Shown here: positions 13,427-27,325 of the stretch, piece by piece | How positions within the stretch are numbered: the stretch's first letter is position 1 | How the letters are laid out: each line of letters starts with the position of its first letter | Assembly (NCBI GenBank): GCA_022578605.1 | Contig: MU394054.1 | Coordinates: 2,945-66,944, forward strand | DNA from: Camillea tinctor | Taxonomy: Eukaryota; Ascomycota; Sordariomycetes; Xylariales; Xylariaceae | Direction of reading: 5' to 3' | Length of the DNA: 64,000 nt | The notes under the pieces: generated by a model | Database searches by the model: none | Told to the model about the DNA's origin: nothing | The model's input: the letters and a program-made list of their open reading frames with translations, nothing else | Translations under genes and position numbers: made by a program

Positions 13427-14467
13427 ATGGTTGAAGTTCTCCGATCCCCTTCACTGGGGCCGAACATGCCAAACTCACCCGACATGATGGAAATGACGAG
13501 CAGATTCAAGAACACCAGCATGGACCCGATTCAGGAGGAGCAGGCGGGCTATGCCACTAACACCACCACTACTACTACCACCGCCACCAGCACCACCACT
13601 CCTACCAAGGAAGGCAATTTCATCAAGAATGGCTCCTCCCGCGGACCCCGACGTGCTTTCACCTCGACCGATTACCAGCTGCCGGCATCCCCAGGGTCGC
13701 TGGCGCTGCAGGCGCAACGGCGTCTGATGGCGCCCTCAGCGGGGGGCACCCCCAACGAGACCCCCAAGGCGGCAGCGGCGGGCGTGGAGTCGTACTTCCC
13801 AATCCCGCGCCAGCCGGCGCTCATCACGAGCCCAGCATCGCCCAGACATCACCCTCACCCCTCTCCCGCATCCGTAGCCTCCTACCTACGGGTGCCCACC
13901 GCGTCCTCCCCGCAGCGCTCCTACTCGCTCATGGACGTGGAGCCAGTCCCCTGGACGCACCAGCCGGGGGTGACGCTGACACTCCCGCTCCTGCCGCCGG
14001 AGCTGCACTACGCGCTCTACGACTTCCTCGACCCGATCGACGGGACGTGCCTCGCGCTCACGAGCAAGCACTTCTACGCCATCTACCGGCACGTGTACCC
14101 GGGGGCGCCGGTGTCGCTGGCGGCGCGGCGGGAGGGGCCCAACGACATGGAGTGGGTGTGGCGGAACGCGGGCAGCTTCGTCTCTTCGCCCGGGGGCAAG
14201 AACGACGGCGGCGGCAAGCAGAACTCGCTCGCCGTGCTGTCGCCCCAGGGCCAGGTGTACTGCCGCAAGTGCCGCACCCAGCGCTGCGAGCTGCACAAGC
14301 ACATCCGCGAGTGGATGGGCGACGCCCGCGAGTACTGCGAGGTCACCCAGAAGTTCGGCCGCAAGGCGCCCGCCGGCGCCAAGGCCTTCTGCTTCCGGTC
14401 GTCCCCGAAGCACCCCCATCGCTGCGGGCGGCACACGCGCCAGCAGCGCGCGGTGCGCCTCGTGTAG
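13427..14467 (+). CDS. F-box-like Cys/His-rich protein, hypothetical
   Basis: Single-exon gene of 346 residues with a good start context (AAAATGG). Residues 1-180 are low-complexity (Thr run near 45-58; Pro, Ser and Ala) and probably disordered. A leucine-rich F-box-like segment follows at about 186-225 (LPLLPPELHYALYDFLDPID, then a CLALTSKHFYAIY-like strand). The C-terminal third, from about 278, holds CRKC, a CELH motif and a final CFRSSPKHPHRCGRH, so at least six Cys and several His could bind metal. I recognise this layout as a conserved hypothetical family of filamentous ascomycetes. A role as substrate adaptor of an SCF ubiquitin ligase is inference from the F-box-like part only. The 3' half has very high GC, which opens long false frames on the other strand. 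Confidence 0.8.
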   Translation: MVEVLRSPSLGPNMPNSPDMMEMTSRFKNTSMDPIQEEQAGYATNTTTTTTTATSTTTPTKEGNFIKNGSSRGPRRAFTSTDYQLPASPGSLALQAQRRLMAPSAGGTPNETPKAAAAGVESYFPIPRQPALITSPASPRHHPHPSPASVASYLRVPTASSPQRSYSLMDVEPVPWTHQPGVTLTLPLLPPELHYALYDFLDPIDGTCLALTSKHFYAIYRHVYPGAPVSLAARREGPNDMEWVWRNAGSFVSSPGGKNDGGGKQNSLAVLSPQGQVYCRKCRTQRCELHKHIREWMGDAREYCEVTQKFGRKAPAGAKAFCFRSSPKHPHRCGRHTRQQRAVRLV

Positions 14468-16817
14468 GGACGGAGGCGAGGGAAAGTAATAAAGCGGTTT
14501 GGTAAGAGAAGGAGAGGAAGGGGCCGAGGAGATGTGGATAGAAACTAGAAAGAAAGAAAAAAAAGATGATACCCCCCCTTGAGCCTTAGTGTACCAACAT
14601 GATAGACTCGGGTTGCTTTTTTTTTTCCTTTTCACGATGCTTGGACGCGACAAGAGAAGAACGAAGAGAGATGGGAAAAAGAGAACTTCCTTGCCCACTG
14701 TCGAAACTAGTTTCTTGGGATTAATCAGGCCTTGGTTTGATTTTGAGGGAAGGAGGAAGGGAAGGGGAGAGAAAGCAAAGAGAATATTTCGGGTTTCTTC
14801 TTGCTTTCTATTCCCCTTTCCCCCTTTTCCTACTGTCTCCTCTACTGCCCTAGTCCCCCTATTTCCATCATGAGAAGTAGGAGAAGAAGACAATGGATGG
14901 TGGATTTGGGGGGAAAGGGTATGAGTGAGATGAGGGAATTTCTGGGAACCCGGAGTTGAGGTTTTTTTTTTTTTCCTCTCGCTTCTTTCTCATCTTTCCC
15001 AAGATGAGAAAAGTATATAAGACAGTAATCTACTCGAGGAGGAAGCAGAGTCGGTGATACAAAACCTAGGGAGTTGTTATGGACGACTCCTTTTTTTTTT
15101 GTTTTTTTTTTTGTTTTTTAACCTCGCATTCATTGTCTAGGGAAACTAAACTCCACTCTCTATATATAGACCTGGGGAAATCAGCTCTACACCATATACG
15201 GACCTACAGACCTACTCATATAGAGGTGGAGACGGGGACAACTAGAGAATACATATGTTATTGCAATACACGCATCCATTGAGTGCCAGAAACTAGGTTA
15301 ACCTAGTATTTGTAATCCACATCTTGAGTGTGCGCGAAGCTTCGTGATATGAGACTTGGGAGGCCTTCCCCCTTCCTTCCTATCTCCTCCCTTCCCTCCA
15401 TATTTTTATTTTTATTATTATCATTGTCATCGCGTGCGTTTACACGGGGAAAAGAAGACACTCAGCGAGAGAGAAGACCGGTCTTTTGATGACGGGTAAC
15501 ATGCACATAACCTATATCATGCCTTTTCCTTAAATGAAGGGGCCATCGGGTGCGGGTGCTCGAGTCGGGAAGCAGATTTTTTTTTTCCTGGTTTCTCTTT
15601 TTTTTTCTTCTATCACTCGAAGGATAACGTGGAACGAATCACTGCTCAATAGGTCTGTTATAGAATTGGGTCGATGGCTTTAATATATGATCTATCAAGC
15701 AAACGCAACCCGAATCTTTCATAACATGTTGCCTACCTAGGTAACTCGATTAGGTTACACTAGTGGTGTTACGGGTACAAGTTACCTCATGTTACCCAGC
15801 AGTATGGGTGTATGCATGTAGTTTAGTGTGTAAGCAAATAAGCGACATTTCTTTTTGTCGACTGCCGTTTTAAACTTCTCCATAGGTTTGTAGCTATGTC
15901 CCCATGCAGGTGGATATGACGCCACTATAGTGTTTTATCTACAAGGTTGTACACCTCACTTTTTTTAAGTTCCCCCAAGTTGGAGTAAAGCAAGTACATG
16001 GGTAGTGTAGAACTAAGGTGTTATGTAGTAGTAGTAAGTCAATAGCGAATATCGGGTATGTAGGAATGATTATTTAGTTTGGGAGATGGTGATTTTGGAA
16101 ATTGGATCATCAAGGAATAAAGACTTGGCATAAGTGTCTTTTTTTTTTTTTTCCCTCTTCTTCTCCAGTCTTTCAGCTCTTTCACTGACCCTCCTACCTA
16201 TGTATCGGGTTATTTTGTGTGTGTGTGTGTGTGTGTGTGCTTTTTATTTTCTCTCTCTCTCTACTTCTCCAATAAGGTGTAAAAAAAAAAAGGTACTTCA
16301 TACTTCACCACTTTTTTTTTTTACCCCAACCATTTTTGAGTTCCCCTTTTTTTCCCTAAGGAAGGTAACACCTTTCTTTCTTAACCAAAGGAAAGCACAA
16401 AACGCATGAATGATAGAAGTGTCCAGTTCTTTTTTATACCGTTTTAGGAGATCGGCTAAGATATTCAGTGTACGCTAAAGGGGTTGGTTTTAGAATAGAT
16501 GGTTAATTAAATAATCCCTTTTTTCTCGATTCCTTTCTTCTCTCACCAATTCAATTGATCCAATCCATCCAACCATTTACCCTCTTCACCTATCACCACC
16601 CCTCCTACCAACTTTACCTCTCTAAACCTATTTTAATACTATACATCATACATTATACATTAAATCTCTATTTTTTTTTTTACTCTTCTCTTTTCTTTTT
16701 TTCTTTTTTTCAATTTATTATGGTAAAAGATAATAAAATCAAAAGAAGATCAGAAATACAAGTTATAGTGGGTTATTCCAAGTGCAGCTTGATTTGACTT
16801 GATTCCCTTGGACAAAA

Positions 16818-16870
16818 AAGTCAAGTCAAGTCAAAGTCAAAGTCCCAAGACCAAGACCAAGACCAAGATC
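16818..16870. repeat. AAGTC / ACCAAG short tandem repeats
   Basis: Consecutive AAGTC and AAAGTC units are followed by CCAAGA units, about 53 bp in all and about 420 bp upstream of the cytidylyltransferase start. Function is unknown. Confidence 0.7.
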
Positions 16871-17245
16871 TAAAAACCAGGTCCAATTACAACAACCTTC
16901 CAAGTCTTGGGTCAGCTTCTCTATCAGTAGAGTTAAACGTCATTGATCAAACCGACCCGAGATTAATCTCCCACACTTACTTTCTGCCACACTCTTACTC
17001 TTTCTCTCTCTCCCTTTCCTCGGCCTAACCTATCGAAGTTTCTCAAATGCGGCTTTCCGTCATACGCGTTGTCAGGAACCAAGGAAAGAATCCATAAGCT
17101 TTGTTTGACCTCCGTTTGCCGTGGTGTCAGTATTCATACCATTTTCTCTCTTGATTGAATCCCGTGCGTTGCGCAGCTACCACCGCCATCACCACCACCT
17201 TTTCGAGCTATATCAGCAAAGAAACGACGATTCCTACCTAAAAAG

Positions 17246-17253
17246 TATATAAA
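17246..17253 (+). promoter_or_regulatory. TATA-like element upstream of pct1
   Basis: TATATAAA lies 38 bp before the start codon at 17292. The distance would imply a very short 5' leader, so it may or may not set transcription start. Confidence 0.4.
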
Positions 17254-17291
17254 GACCAACCTTCCCAACACCACCTAAACCTTTCTCTCCA

Positions 17292-18902
<1,611 letters not shown>

Positions 18903-20674
18903 CTTCTGAGACCGCTGACACGCCTCAGCGTTCACGACGAGGGAGAAACCATTGCTGATGCTGATAGAACATGCTTATCCCCAGATCTTGAAGATGAAGA
19001 GGATGCAGAGTATTCAGGTTACGAAGATTAAGGTGTTTCGGCCGATGGAGGGACCGGAATATTAAAAAAACAGGTATACATAAAAAAGAGAGCAAGACAT
19101 AAAAGGGTTCTATTAAGGAATCGGCGTTCTTCCGGGATCTGTTTTCATCGCGTCTCCCTCCATCCTCCCTCTCCTTCCTGCTGATGAGGAAGTCTCCGGT
19201 TTTTCTTTTTACTTTTCGTATTGTTACAATCAGTCTCCGGGACCTTCGATAGAATATGCGAAGTTGAAGACAAGGAAAGAAAGAGAGGGATTAGTATCTA
19301 TGTACCAATTGTATGAAATATGAATCCCCTGACTGGTTTGTTTCTTTTTTTCGAGCTCCCCTTAAGTGGTGAGCTTGTGAGTGAGAATAGTAAGTGAAGG
19401 TTGATTAAGTTGAGTGAATATGTGTTTGATAAAGGTATAGATAAAATTAGGTATGTATAGAAGAGGTTATGGGGAAGTGAAAATAACTGTAGGCGGGATG
19501 GAATAGGAGAAGGAGTGAGGGTATGAAGGGGGAGGGGGAAAGAGACAATAGAGTATAAAGGAAAATAAAGGGTATCATAAGAGAAGAGGAACTATGCTCG
19601 CAGGGTCCAGAAAACCGGAGAAGAGAGAATAGACGAGTGGTGGAATGCAGAGTAGAGTAAGATATATATCCTCCTATCACTAGGCAAAATAAGAAAGGGG
19701 GGAGTGAGATGATATGTACAATGAATTAAGGTGATATATATTGCATATAAATAGGTTGGGTAAGTTAGAACAAGGGTCTACTTATAGTCTGTATATATCG
19801 ACCTAACCTAGGTCGTGGAAGGTATACAATGGAATAATTTACCCATAGATTAGCGAGTGGTTAGTTGATTGAGCTGATTAAGGCGATCTCAGGTGAGATG
19901 ATATATATCTATATCTACATCTGGTGTTGCTTGTCATCGTTGCTATGTGCGGGAGAGGCAGGTCATGCTGTAGGGACTAGGGGATAGGAACTACGGCTTA
20001 GTATACATACTATATATATTGCGTTGCTTTGCAAGCTGGGCGTTGGGTTTTCTTTTCATTCAAGCAATCGGGCAGTCCCTCGTACACCTGAGGAGAGGGG
20101 GCCTCCTCTATCCCCAGGTCAGTAAGCGATGGAGGTTAAATACGTATTGTGTATAGTGGCTTGGTTGGGTGAAAGGGGAAAACTGAATTGTTTTTTTCTT
20201 TCCTTTATCTTTTAGGGGGTTATCTAGGTTATGTGGCGCTCTCTTTCTTTGCCCCCTTTTACTTCTGGCGCGGGATACTTGCATCTCCTGGCTCGATACG
20301 TAGACGGACATTTCGAAGTCGACTAGGCTAGGGGTTATTATATTGCTACGCGAGCTTCTCTCTTACCTCTTCTTATCGTCTTGTATCACTTAGCTCAAGC
20401 AAAGAGTGTTTATGGGTATAGGTATGAGTCTCGCATGGTTGGAGTTCTAGTTTCGCGTACGGTGATATCGTCATTACCTAACTTGCTGCTAGGCCCCTCG
20501 TGACATTCTGTTTCTTGTGTACGCCCGGAAGCATCAATTGGAGTCATCGCTGCCGTAGAGGACTTTAGATGGCTGCCTGCTTTTGGTCTTGCTCTGGGAG
20601 CCTGATTAACTACGTCCGTAAAGAGGAGGGCTTATAATCCGCTTGATGGAATTCTAGGTAACTACATAGATAGA

Positions 20675-20688
20675 GGGGGGGGGGGGGG
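20675..20688 (+). repeat. 14-nt poly-G run
   Basis: An uninterrupted G run in ordinary unique sequence, with no gap nearby. It shows that poly-G tracts also occur in this assembly away from scaffold gaps. Confidence 0.85.
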
Positions 20689-23600
20689 TAGATGTTTTGT
20701 GGGTGCCTGTTTTTGTTTTTCCTTTTCCCCCTTTTGGGCTTTTCCACTTTTTGTTAGTTCTAGGTCTATGTTTGCTTAGTGCTACTATGACTTAGAAGTG
20801 CATTTGTCGAATGCTTATGGCTTGGATAGAGGTGAGACTTCTGTAGAGGAAAGTATAACTATAGCACTTTTTGGCGTGTATGTGTGTATGTGATGTAAGT
20901 GGCGGAGCTGTGTCGCCATTCATACAACTAACTAGTAGCCTCGATCTCTGCCTAGGTTTATGGGAGACTATAAGGGGCACTCTATCCACAGACGAGTCGT
21001 ACAAAATCACTGCGGTGGTCCCTCATCTATGTCAGGTACCTGAAACACTTGTAGTAGGGTATTATATTTAGCACTAGATATCCCTTGAACGGCGATTATG
21101 AGGGACTATATGGATAATCGGCGACTATAGAGGGAGAATAGGGCCCGGTAGCTCCCCGATATCTACTATGTATCACCTTTATTATGGTTACGCTCTGTGA
21201 TACACGACGTATTCCCTAAGCAAACGTTACTTCGTTACTCATTCCCCGATATGAGGGATTGTTCGAGCTCGAGATTGATGTACTAGGTTGATGTTAGACT
21301 TCGTATATGTATGTGGAAACAACGCGGTGTTTCTATTTTCAAAGATGAACGTATGAACCTATGAGGGCATAGGAGTGTAATTTGAATGTGTCTATCCGGG
21401 AGCCTGCGCAGAAGTTGGTAGGTCAGGTGGGTGCCTACAACAGCACATAGGCTGGAGAAGTGATCGTGATATGAACAAATTAGACATCGAGATATCTGAA
21501 ACAACCGTATCTCAGCCTCTCTAGTCTAGTTAAACTTGTATAACCAAGGATTCCCTCCTGTTATGCCTTTGTTGGGAGCCCCCTTGAGAGTTCGTCTTGC
21601 GGTGAACAATAGGGGCTGATTGCCACCGTGACAGTAACATAGACGGTCACCTAGTGTAGGAAATTACCTACTAGATCCGTTTCATTAACCGCTGCTATAT
21701 TATAATAGGGGAGGGGGTGACTCTAAAGTCAGATATAAGCATGCTGGTATGGTGGCATCGAGGACAAATTTTGATGATGTCAAAGGCTATCCTGATAACC
21801 GTTTGTTAGGACAAGTCACACTACCTGTAGACCATAGGTTCGTATTCCGCTTGGTGCCACCTCCTTTTTACCTTTCCGGTCTGGTAAAACAAACGTAGCA
21901 AGAATCGAGATCGCAGTATATAACCTCAGGAACGGCTGTCTCCTGCAGGAGCGATTCATTTCCTTCCTTTTGATGTCTTCCTAGAACTAACTGCGTATGA
22001 GCGTTCTCCGTATTTGGACACCGATATAAGCTTGGATGTAAAGGCAGACTTTGATGCTCATATGGTACTGATGAAACAAGATGGTGTGGTGGTCTTTAGT
22101 CTTGGGGGCTGTCACAATTTGCCATCGTCAGATATGTTACCCCTTTTATATTGCGCAGTTGACGTTCATCGCTTGTTTCTGATATATGCGAGTGGCAACC
22201 GACTATGTATCTACGCGGCTAGCTAGAGCTAGACTTCCTCGGAAGAAGGGGTAGGTAGATGTAAGGAGAGGATGAATATGCCTGTTGATCCTTGGCGTCC
22301 AGCCTCCACACCCCCTTTTGCGGATGGGCTCGTATAATATCTGCCGAGTACCGGTGGAAGTGACTGGAGCATATACTATTAAGGTCAGTTATGATAGTAT
22401 CTCTGTGGGTCGTATGGATCGTCACTGTAAACCAGCCCTGGTAAGTTCTATATTGGACATACATCATACATATAATTATGTGATATGAACAAGCCCCTTA
22501 TGTATATATACATAGGACATATAATTATACATATAGATGTATGAATGTATTTCATAGAAGATATGAAATAGATTTAGACACTCACGGTGTCTACATCCAT
22601 AATAACCGACTATCCCCATAGCCGCTTCTCAGGTAATACGGTATAGAGGGTTGCATCACGCAACCTGCTCCCATACCAGCTAGGGTATGTCATTGAGAAA
22701 AATTTAGAAACCTCAAGCGCCACTCACGAAGCTTCGGTTCGGCCTATGCCCCCCTGCGCCCCCATCGAGCCCACGGTCAAGAAGTTCCACTCATCGATGT
22801 TCCTGGGCTATCCGGGTGATAGCACCCTCATCGTATGACTCTCTGTGGGATATGTTGCCAGGTAACCCATTAGTCAACCGATTTCTCATTCATCCATTGG
22901 TCCCACACGGATAAACATAGTGCTGTAATAGACGTTGACCTTGAGAGCGCCTATGTTGCGAGCTAGTCCTGTATAAGCCCCTGAAATTTAGATTCGGTTG
23001 TTGGGGTCCTGGAGTCTAGGACAGTCTTCCGACATGTATCTCGACGAGACATCTTTGGAACGGTAGTTGTCTTTTGAATACCTACCCCGGAGTGAAGGAA
23101 GTAGCCGAGAACCATCGCTTGAATGGTGATAGTAATAGAAGCAGTGGTCCTTTTCTCACATACAATATCTTTCCTATGTAGCCGATGGCTTGGACGATAG
23201 CTAGATATCTCGATCTAGCATCGCCACGACTCAAAGAAAGAAATAAAATATCCAAAATAAACACTCCATGAACTAGAAATAGCTTCAATAGCCCATCAGA
23301 GGCAGGACTCTTTTTGGTTGTACAAGCGCGCTCTGCGGTTGAGGAGGTTAGCTTATCTAGAACACAGCCGCGATTATAGTAAACTTGTCTTGGAAAGGAA
23401 CCAGTATAGAAAAGGTTCGGACCGAAAAGGAAGGTCGATAAAAAAAGGCAGATATGCACGTTATATGCTGTGCATCTCTATTCAAAGAGCGAGGCGGAGT
23501 TTGCATAGATGGAATTTGGATGAGGTGGAACGGATTAGAGATACAGACGGACGGTGAATTAGCTAACACGCGGAGAAGGTATGTACCTTTCACACATCAG

Positions 23601-25466
23601 TCCCCGCAGCCTAGCGGCGGGAGGAGGTATGTAGTCCTGGGAAACATGCAAGACGGGAACGGAAACGACTTAGACCGGGACTATAACTTAGGTTCGAATC
23701 TCGAATCGTGAACTTGTGGGGGCGGGACCGAAAGGCGGCGCAATAAAGATCGATCTACGGTTCGCCATGATTCGCGATTCAAGCAAAAGAGCCGCTTGAT
23801 GAATAACAACCGGATAACTTCGCGGTTGTGGCAGAATAAGCGCCAGAGGTGAGGTGTGTCTTGGTTACGGAGGGGGTAAAGGTAACCTTAGCTCTTCTAC
23901 CGTCACACCCACACGTTGTGTGCAGGGAGGGGAGAAGAGGTAAGCCACTTTCGTCGTTAGTGTTTCCATCCGCGTGGCTGTTCTCTGGGTGTAGCCAAAA
24001 ACAGATGCCCAGTAGGGACCGAGAAGGGTGGTGACGGGTACAGAGAGGGTATAGCGTGGTGCGATCTAAGAGCGCGGGTTTTGCGGGTAAGTCGCGGGAA
24101 AGGAAATACCCAGACTATAAATAAAAATTAAGCGCTGACTATAGGAGCATGCTGCGGTCAGCAATATGGATAGGTGCGGAAGCTCATACATATCTAATCA
24201 TAGTCCGGAAGTTTCCCATCATCAACTTACCTCAGAACATTACCACTCTATTATTATAACCTACCTACATATCTAAGTTAGGTAGTTAGGGAATTCTTGC
24301 GAAGCCTGGTTGATAGAGTTGATATGACGAATATCTCATTCATTGGATGACTTGACATGGGAAGACCCTGCCAGTATGAAGGAATACTCGGGATTCAGGG
24401 GGACGGGGGGTGAATGAGTGGTTTACTAACACTACGATTACTTACATAGACCCGAACTTGAATAGAGATCCCACGATCTAGTGTAGCCACGGAAATATAC
24501 CGGTCGGAAATCTAAAGGATCGAGTTTGTTCTTAATAGCTCACACATGGCGATCCAACTAATTTTACCTAGGCGAACTGTCAGGGGAAACCAAACCAAGG
24601 AGTTTTCTTCAAAAAAAAAAAAAAATTCCATGCATGTCACCCACGATTATCCTGCCGGCAAATATGCCCCTTTTTGGCCCCCAAAGCGTGGCCTCTATAG
24701 GTAGTCTTCCCCATTCTTATCCCCCCCTCGGATGGACTACCGAGGGCGTTGGTACGGCCGCCACACATGGTATTTTGTTTCTTTTTGAACCCCAAATTAA
24801 ATCAATGGAATTGGATTGAAACGAAACACTAAACCCGGTTGAAACTGTATTCTCTTCATTTTTCTTTGAGATCTCATACATGAACTGCTCGTGGGAATTT
24901 GGTAATTGAATCAAGATCGGTCATCTAGATTGATCACAAGTTATGTCTCACTCACCCCAAGCGTTACCATGACGTCCGTCTGGTATAAAAATAGGATCAC
25001 TCCAGTTAAAATGGTTACTGTTTGATAACTTGTGACCAATGAGCAGCGTGCTAAGCCACTCCTTCACGATATCCCAACCCTGGTACGGCATGCCAAGAGA
25101 CAGCCCCCTCCATCATAAGGGCACGCAGGAGCCAAATAAACCAATAGTGAGCAGACCTGTGCGCAAGGCCCGTATTCCAGCCTGAAGGATTCGACCATCC
25201 AGCCCACTATGTGCTCCTGGTCGCACGACTGGTCGTATGCAGTGCTGCTGTTTTCTCTGAAACATGGAGAAGAAGTTGGACCAAGACAGCCAGCTTATCT
25301 TGCAACTGAACCAGCGGAGGAGCAAAAAGACGGGATGAAGCGTTCCTGACTATACTTTGCAGGTCCGCTAAGTTATCTAAATCTATCCGTTTTCCTCTAC
25401 CAAAAAGAGATTGGGCTTGGAACTATACCCCCATCGGTTACAAGTGCTCTATAAGGCTAGAGAGGC

Positions 25467-25489
25467 TACCTACCTAGCCTAGGTAGGTA
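25467..25489. repeat. Inverted repeat, 11-bp perfect arms
   Basis: TACCTACCTAG, one central C, then CTAGGTAGGTA: two perfect 11-bp arms. It belongs to the TACCTA/TAGGTA word family scattered through the spacers of this window. Confidence 0.8.
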
Positions 25490-27325
25490 TACTATGTACG
25501 CATGTATGTACTTGAATGTTTCCCCATCTGATCTAACCGTCAAGAAACCTATCCATACCCCCTTGCGTCGTGGAGAACGGCAATGTTTGGGCCTTTCTTC
25601 CTTCTTACTTCCAACTGGTAAATAGTTTCATAAGACTGTGGTTAATATACCTAGATAATCAGGGTTGCGTCCAACTGCATTATCATCACAATTGTCTTCC
25701 CAAAGTACTCTTCTTCCCCATTTTTGTCTCCGGGCGCTTCGCTTCTGTGCAGGCTTCCATTGCTTCTATGTTCAGAATGATCCTTCCTGTGAGATTGCGT
25801 ATGGGTGCTGGTATTTTCGTTTCACGGAACTGCATATCACCGCAAGCCGGATCGCCCGGCGAGATCCACTACTCTCGATTGTCTTGGTCTTCCGAGTCGA
25901 GCGGCGGGGCGCTCAGAAACCGGTAGACGACCTGTCGAGGCTGTTGTGTGAGACGATCCTGCTGCATACCTGCCGGTGAACCTCAGCTGGCGGTGCTGCC
26001 CTGTACATTAGCCCTCCTTCATGGCTACACTGCACAAGGGGGGCTTCAAGTTGCATGCATTCGACGCTAGCTGCGCCTCAGCTGCCTGTCAGATTGTCAA
26101 TTCGCTTGCCTGCTGCTGCTACTTGTGGATCTCATCAGCCCGTTTGACCCTGTTATCTCTAGTTAACCGTCTCTTTTTGTCTTCGTCTCTCGTCTCTTTC
26201 GTCCCCCTCTCTACTTGATACTATTACGCCTGGTGGGAAGCCTGGAGAGGAGCACATAAGTTGCTGTTGTGGGGAGCATTGAATACGCCGTTTTGTATGT
26301 AAATGACGAGATCAACCCCTCTCTTAGGTCAGAGGAAGAAGGTGAGGTAGGTAGGTCGTCTGCGGCCTGCTCATCGCAATAAGCAGTTTTCTTGGGCAAA
26401 AATATAACAGTAGTGCCGTCTTTTCCTGAAAAAAACTACCACCCCTTTCTGCAGTGGCTGCGTGCCAGTGCACATGGTCCCCGGTGTGTTTTGGGTTCTA
26501 ATTATGGTATTGTTAGCACGACCCAGTCTACCGGGTGCGGGACGATTCGCCTTGGTGTGTCTGTGAAGTTACCCAAGAGCCGTTCTAGGAAACGATTGTG
26601 GAGTCCCTGACCACCCACCAACGATGGCATATACATGTATTGACAAAAGGGTTGCTTCCCCTTGTCTCTCCACGAGGAAAAGGCTAAGTATCTCTTCGTA
26701 GAGGTTACAGGTTTCTCTATGGGAATCATACGATGCCGTTGTGTATCTGTACGGCACCCTCAAATCAAGGTATCGTTGGTAAGGAGTGCCTTGCAGTTTT
26801 TTTTCTTTTCTCTCGCGCAACCTCATCCTGACCCTTGTCATCTCAGCCCAGCTGACAGGGGGTGCCTTATAGTCTAACCTATGTATGTATGTACGTACAT
26901 GGTAGTGGACGACGGCCTTGCCTGCCCCAGCCTGCCCACGACAGTGTTCTTGACTTCAGAATTTCCTCTCTCTCTTTCTTTCTTACTCACTCACCTCACA
27001 CTCTCTTCTATGTGCCAGCTGTCCTTCAAGGTGCTGACCGCGCTTGTCCGACCCCGATTCTGAATATAGCAATGCCGCTTAGCCTGCTGCTTCTTGTTTC
27101 TCTGTTGGTATTCTCCGTTTCATCGCAGACGGATACACTTCTTTCCAAACATCTCACCCGAACCAACTATACCCGCTGGTCTGTTAGAAGGCTGAGATTT
27201 CTGTAGCCTTCTTTTACAGAGCCACACCCTTGTTCTAGTCTTACCCTCATGATACCTTATGTCCTTTATTTATCGAGTGGTAATTTCAGCAGGGCTGTGT
27301 GGTTCTTATTTTGTCCTCTGCTGCC

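Larger units (their letters stand above)
14468..17291. other. Intergenic, with simple repeats
   Basis: No coding region is supported. It holds the downstream region of the F-box-like gene and the promoter of the cytidylyltransferase gene. A (GT)n microsatellite lies at 16216-16239 with a CT-rich tract just after it. At 16818-16870 there is a run of AAGTC words turning into ACCAAG words, and several poly-T runs occur between 14600 and 16700. Confidence 0.6.
18903..27325. other. 8.4-kb stretch with no recognisable gene
   Basis: Composition is intermediate and stop codons are frequent in all frames. The longest open frames are about 125 codons, overlap on opposite strands and carry no motif I know. 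It contains a 14-G run (20675-20688), a poly-A run near 24612 and many TACCTA/TAGGTA words. The right-hand part from about 25.5 kb, richer in CT, probably includes the promoter and leader of the transcription factor gene. It could contain long non-coding RNA or old transposon remains, but neither is shown. Confidence 0.55.

Noticed and set aside
13886..14893. 335-codon frame on the minus strand
   Set aside because: Antisense shadow of the GC-rich F-box-like gene plus its downstream sequence; no family motif, whereas the plus frame has F-box and Cys/His motifs.
23680..23710. tRNA-like T-loop (GGTTCGAATC)
   Set aside because: The five bases on either side of the loop do not pair and no acceptor, D or anticodon arm can be built upstream.
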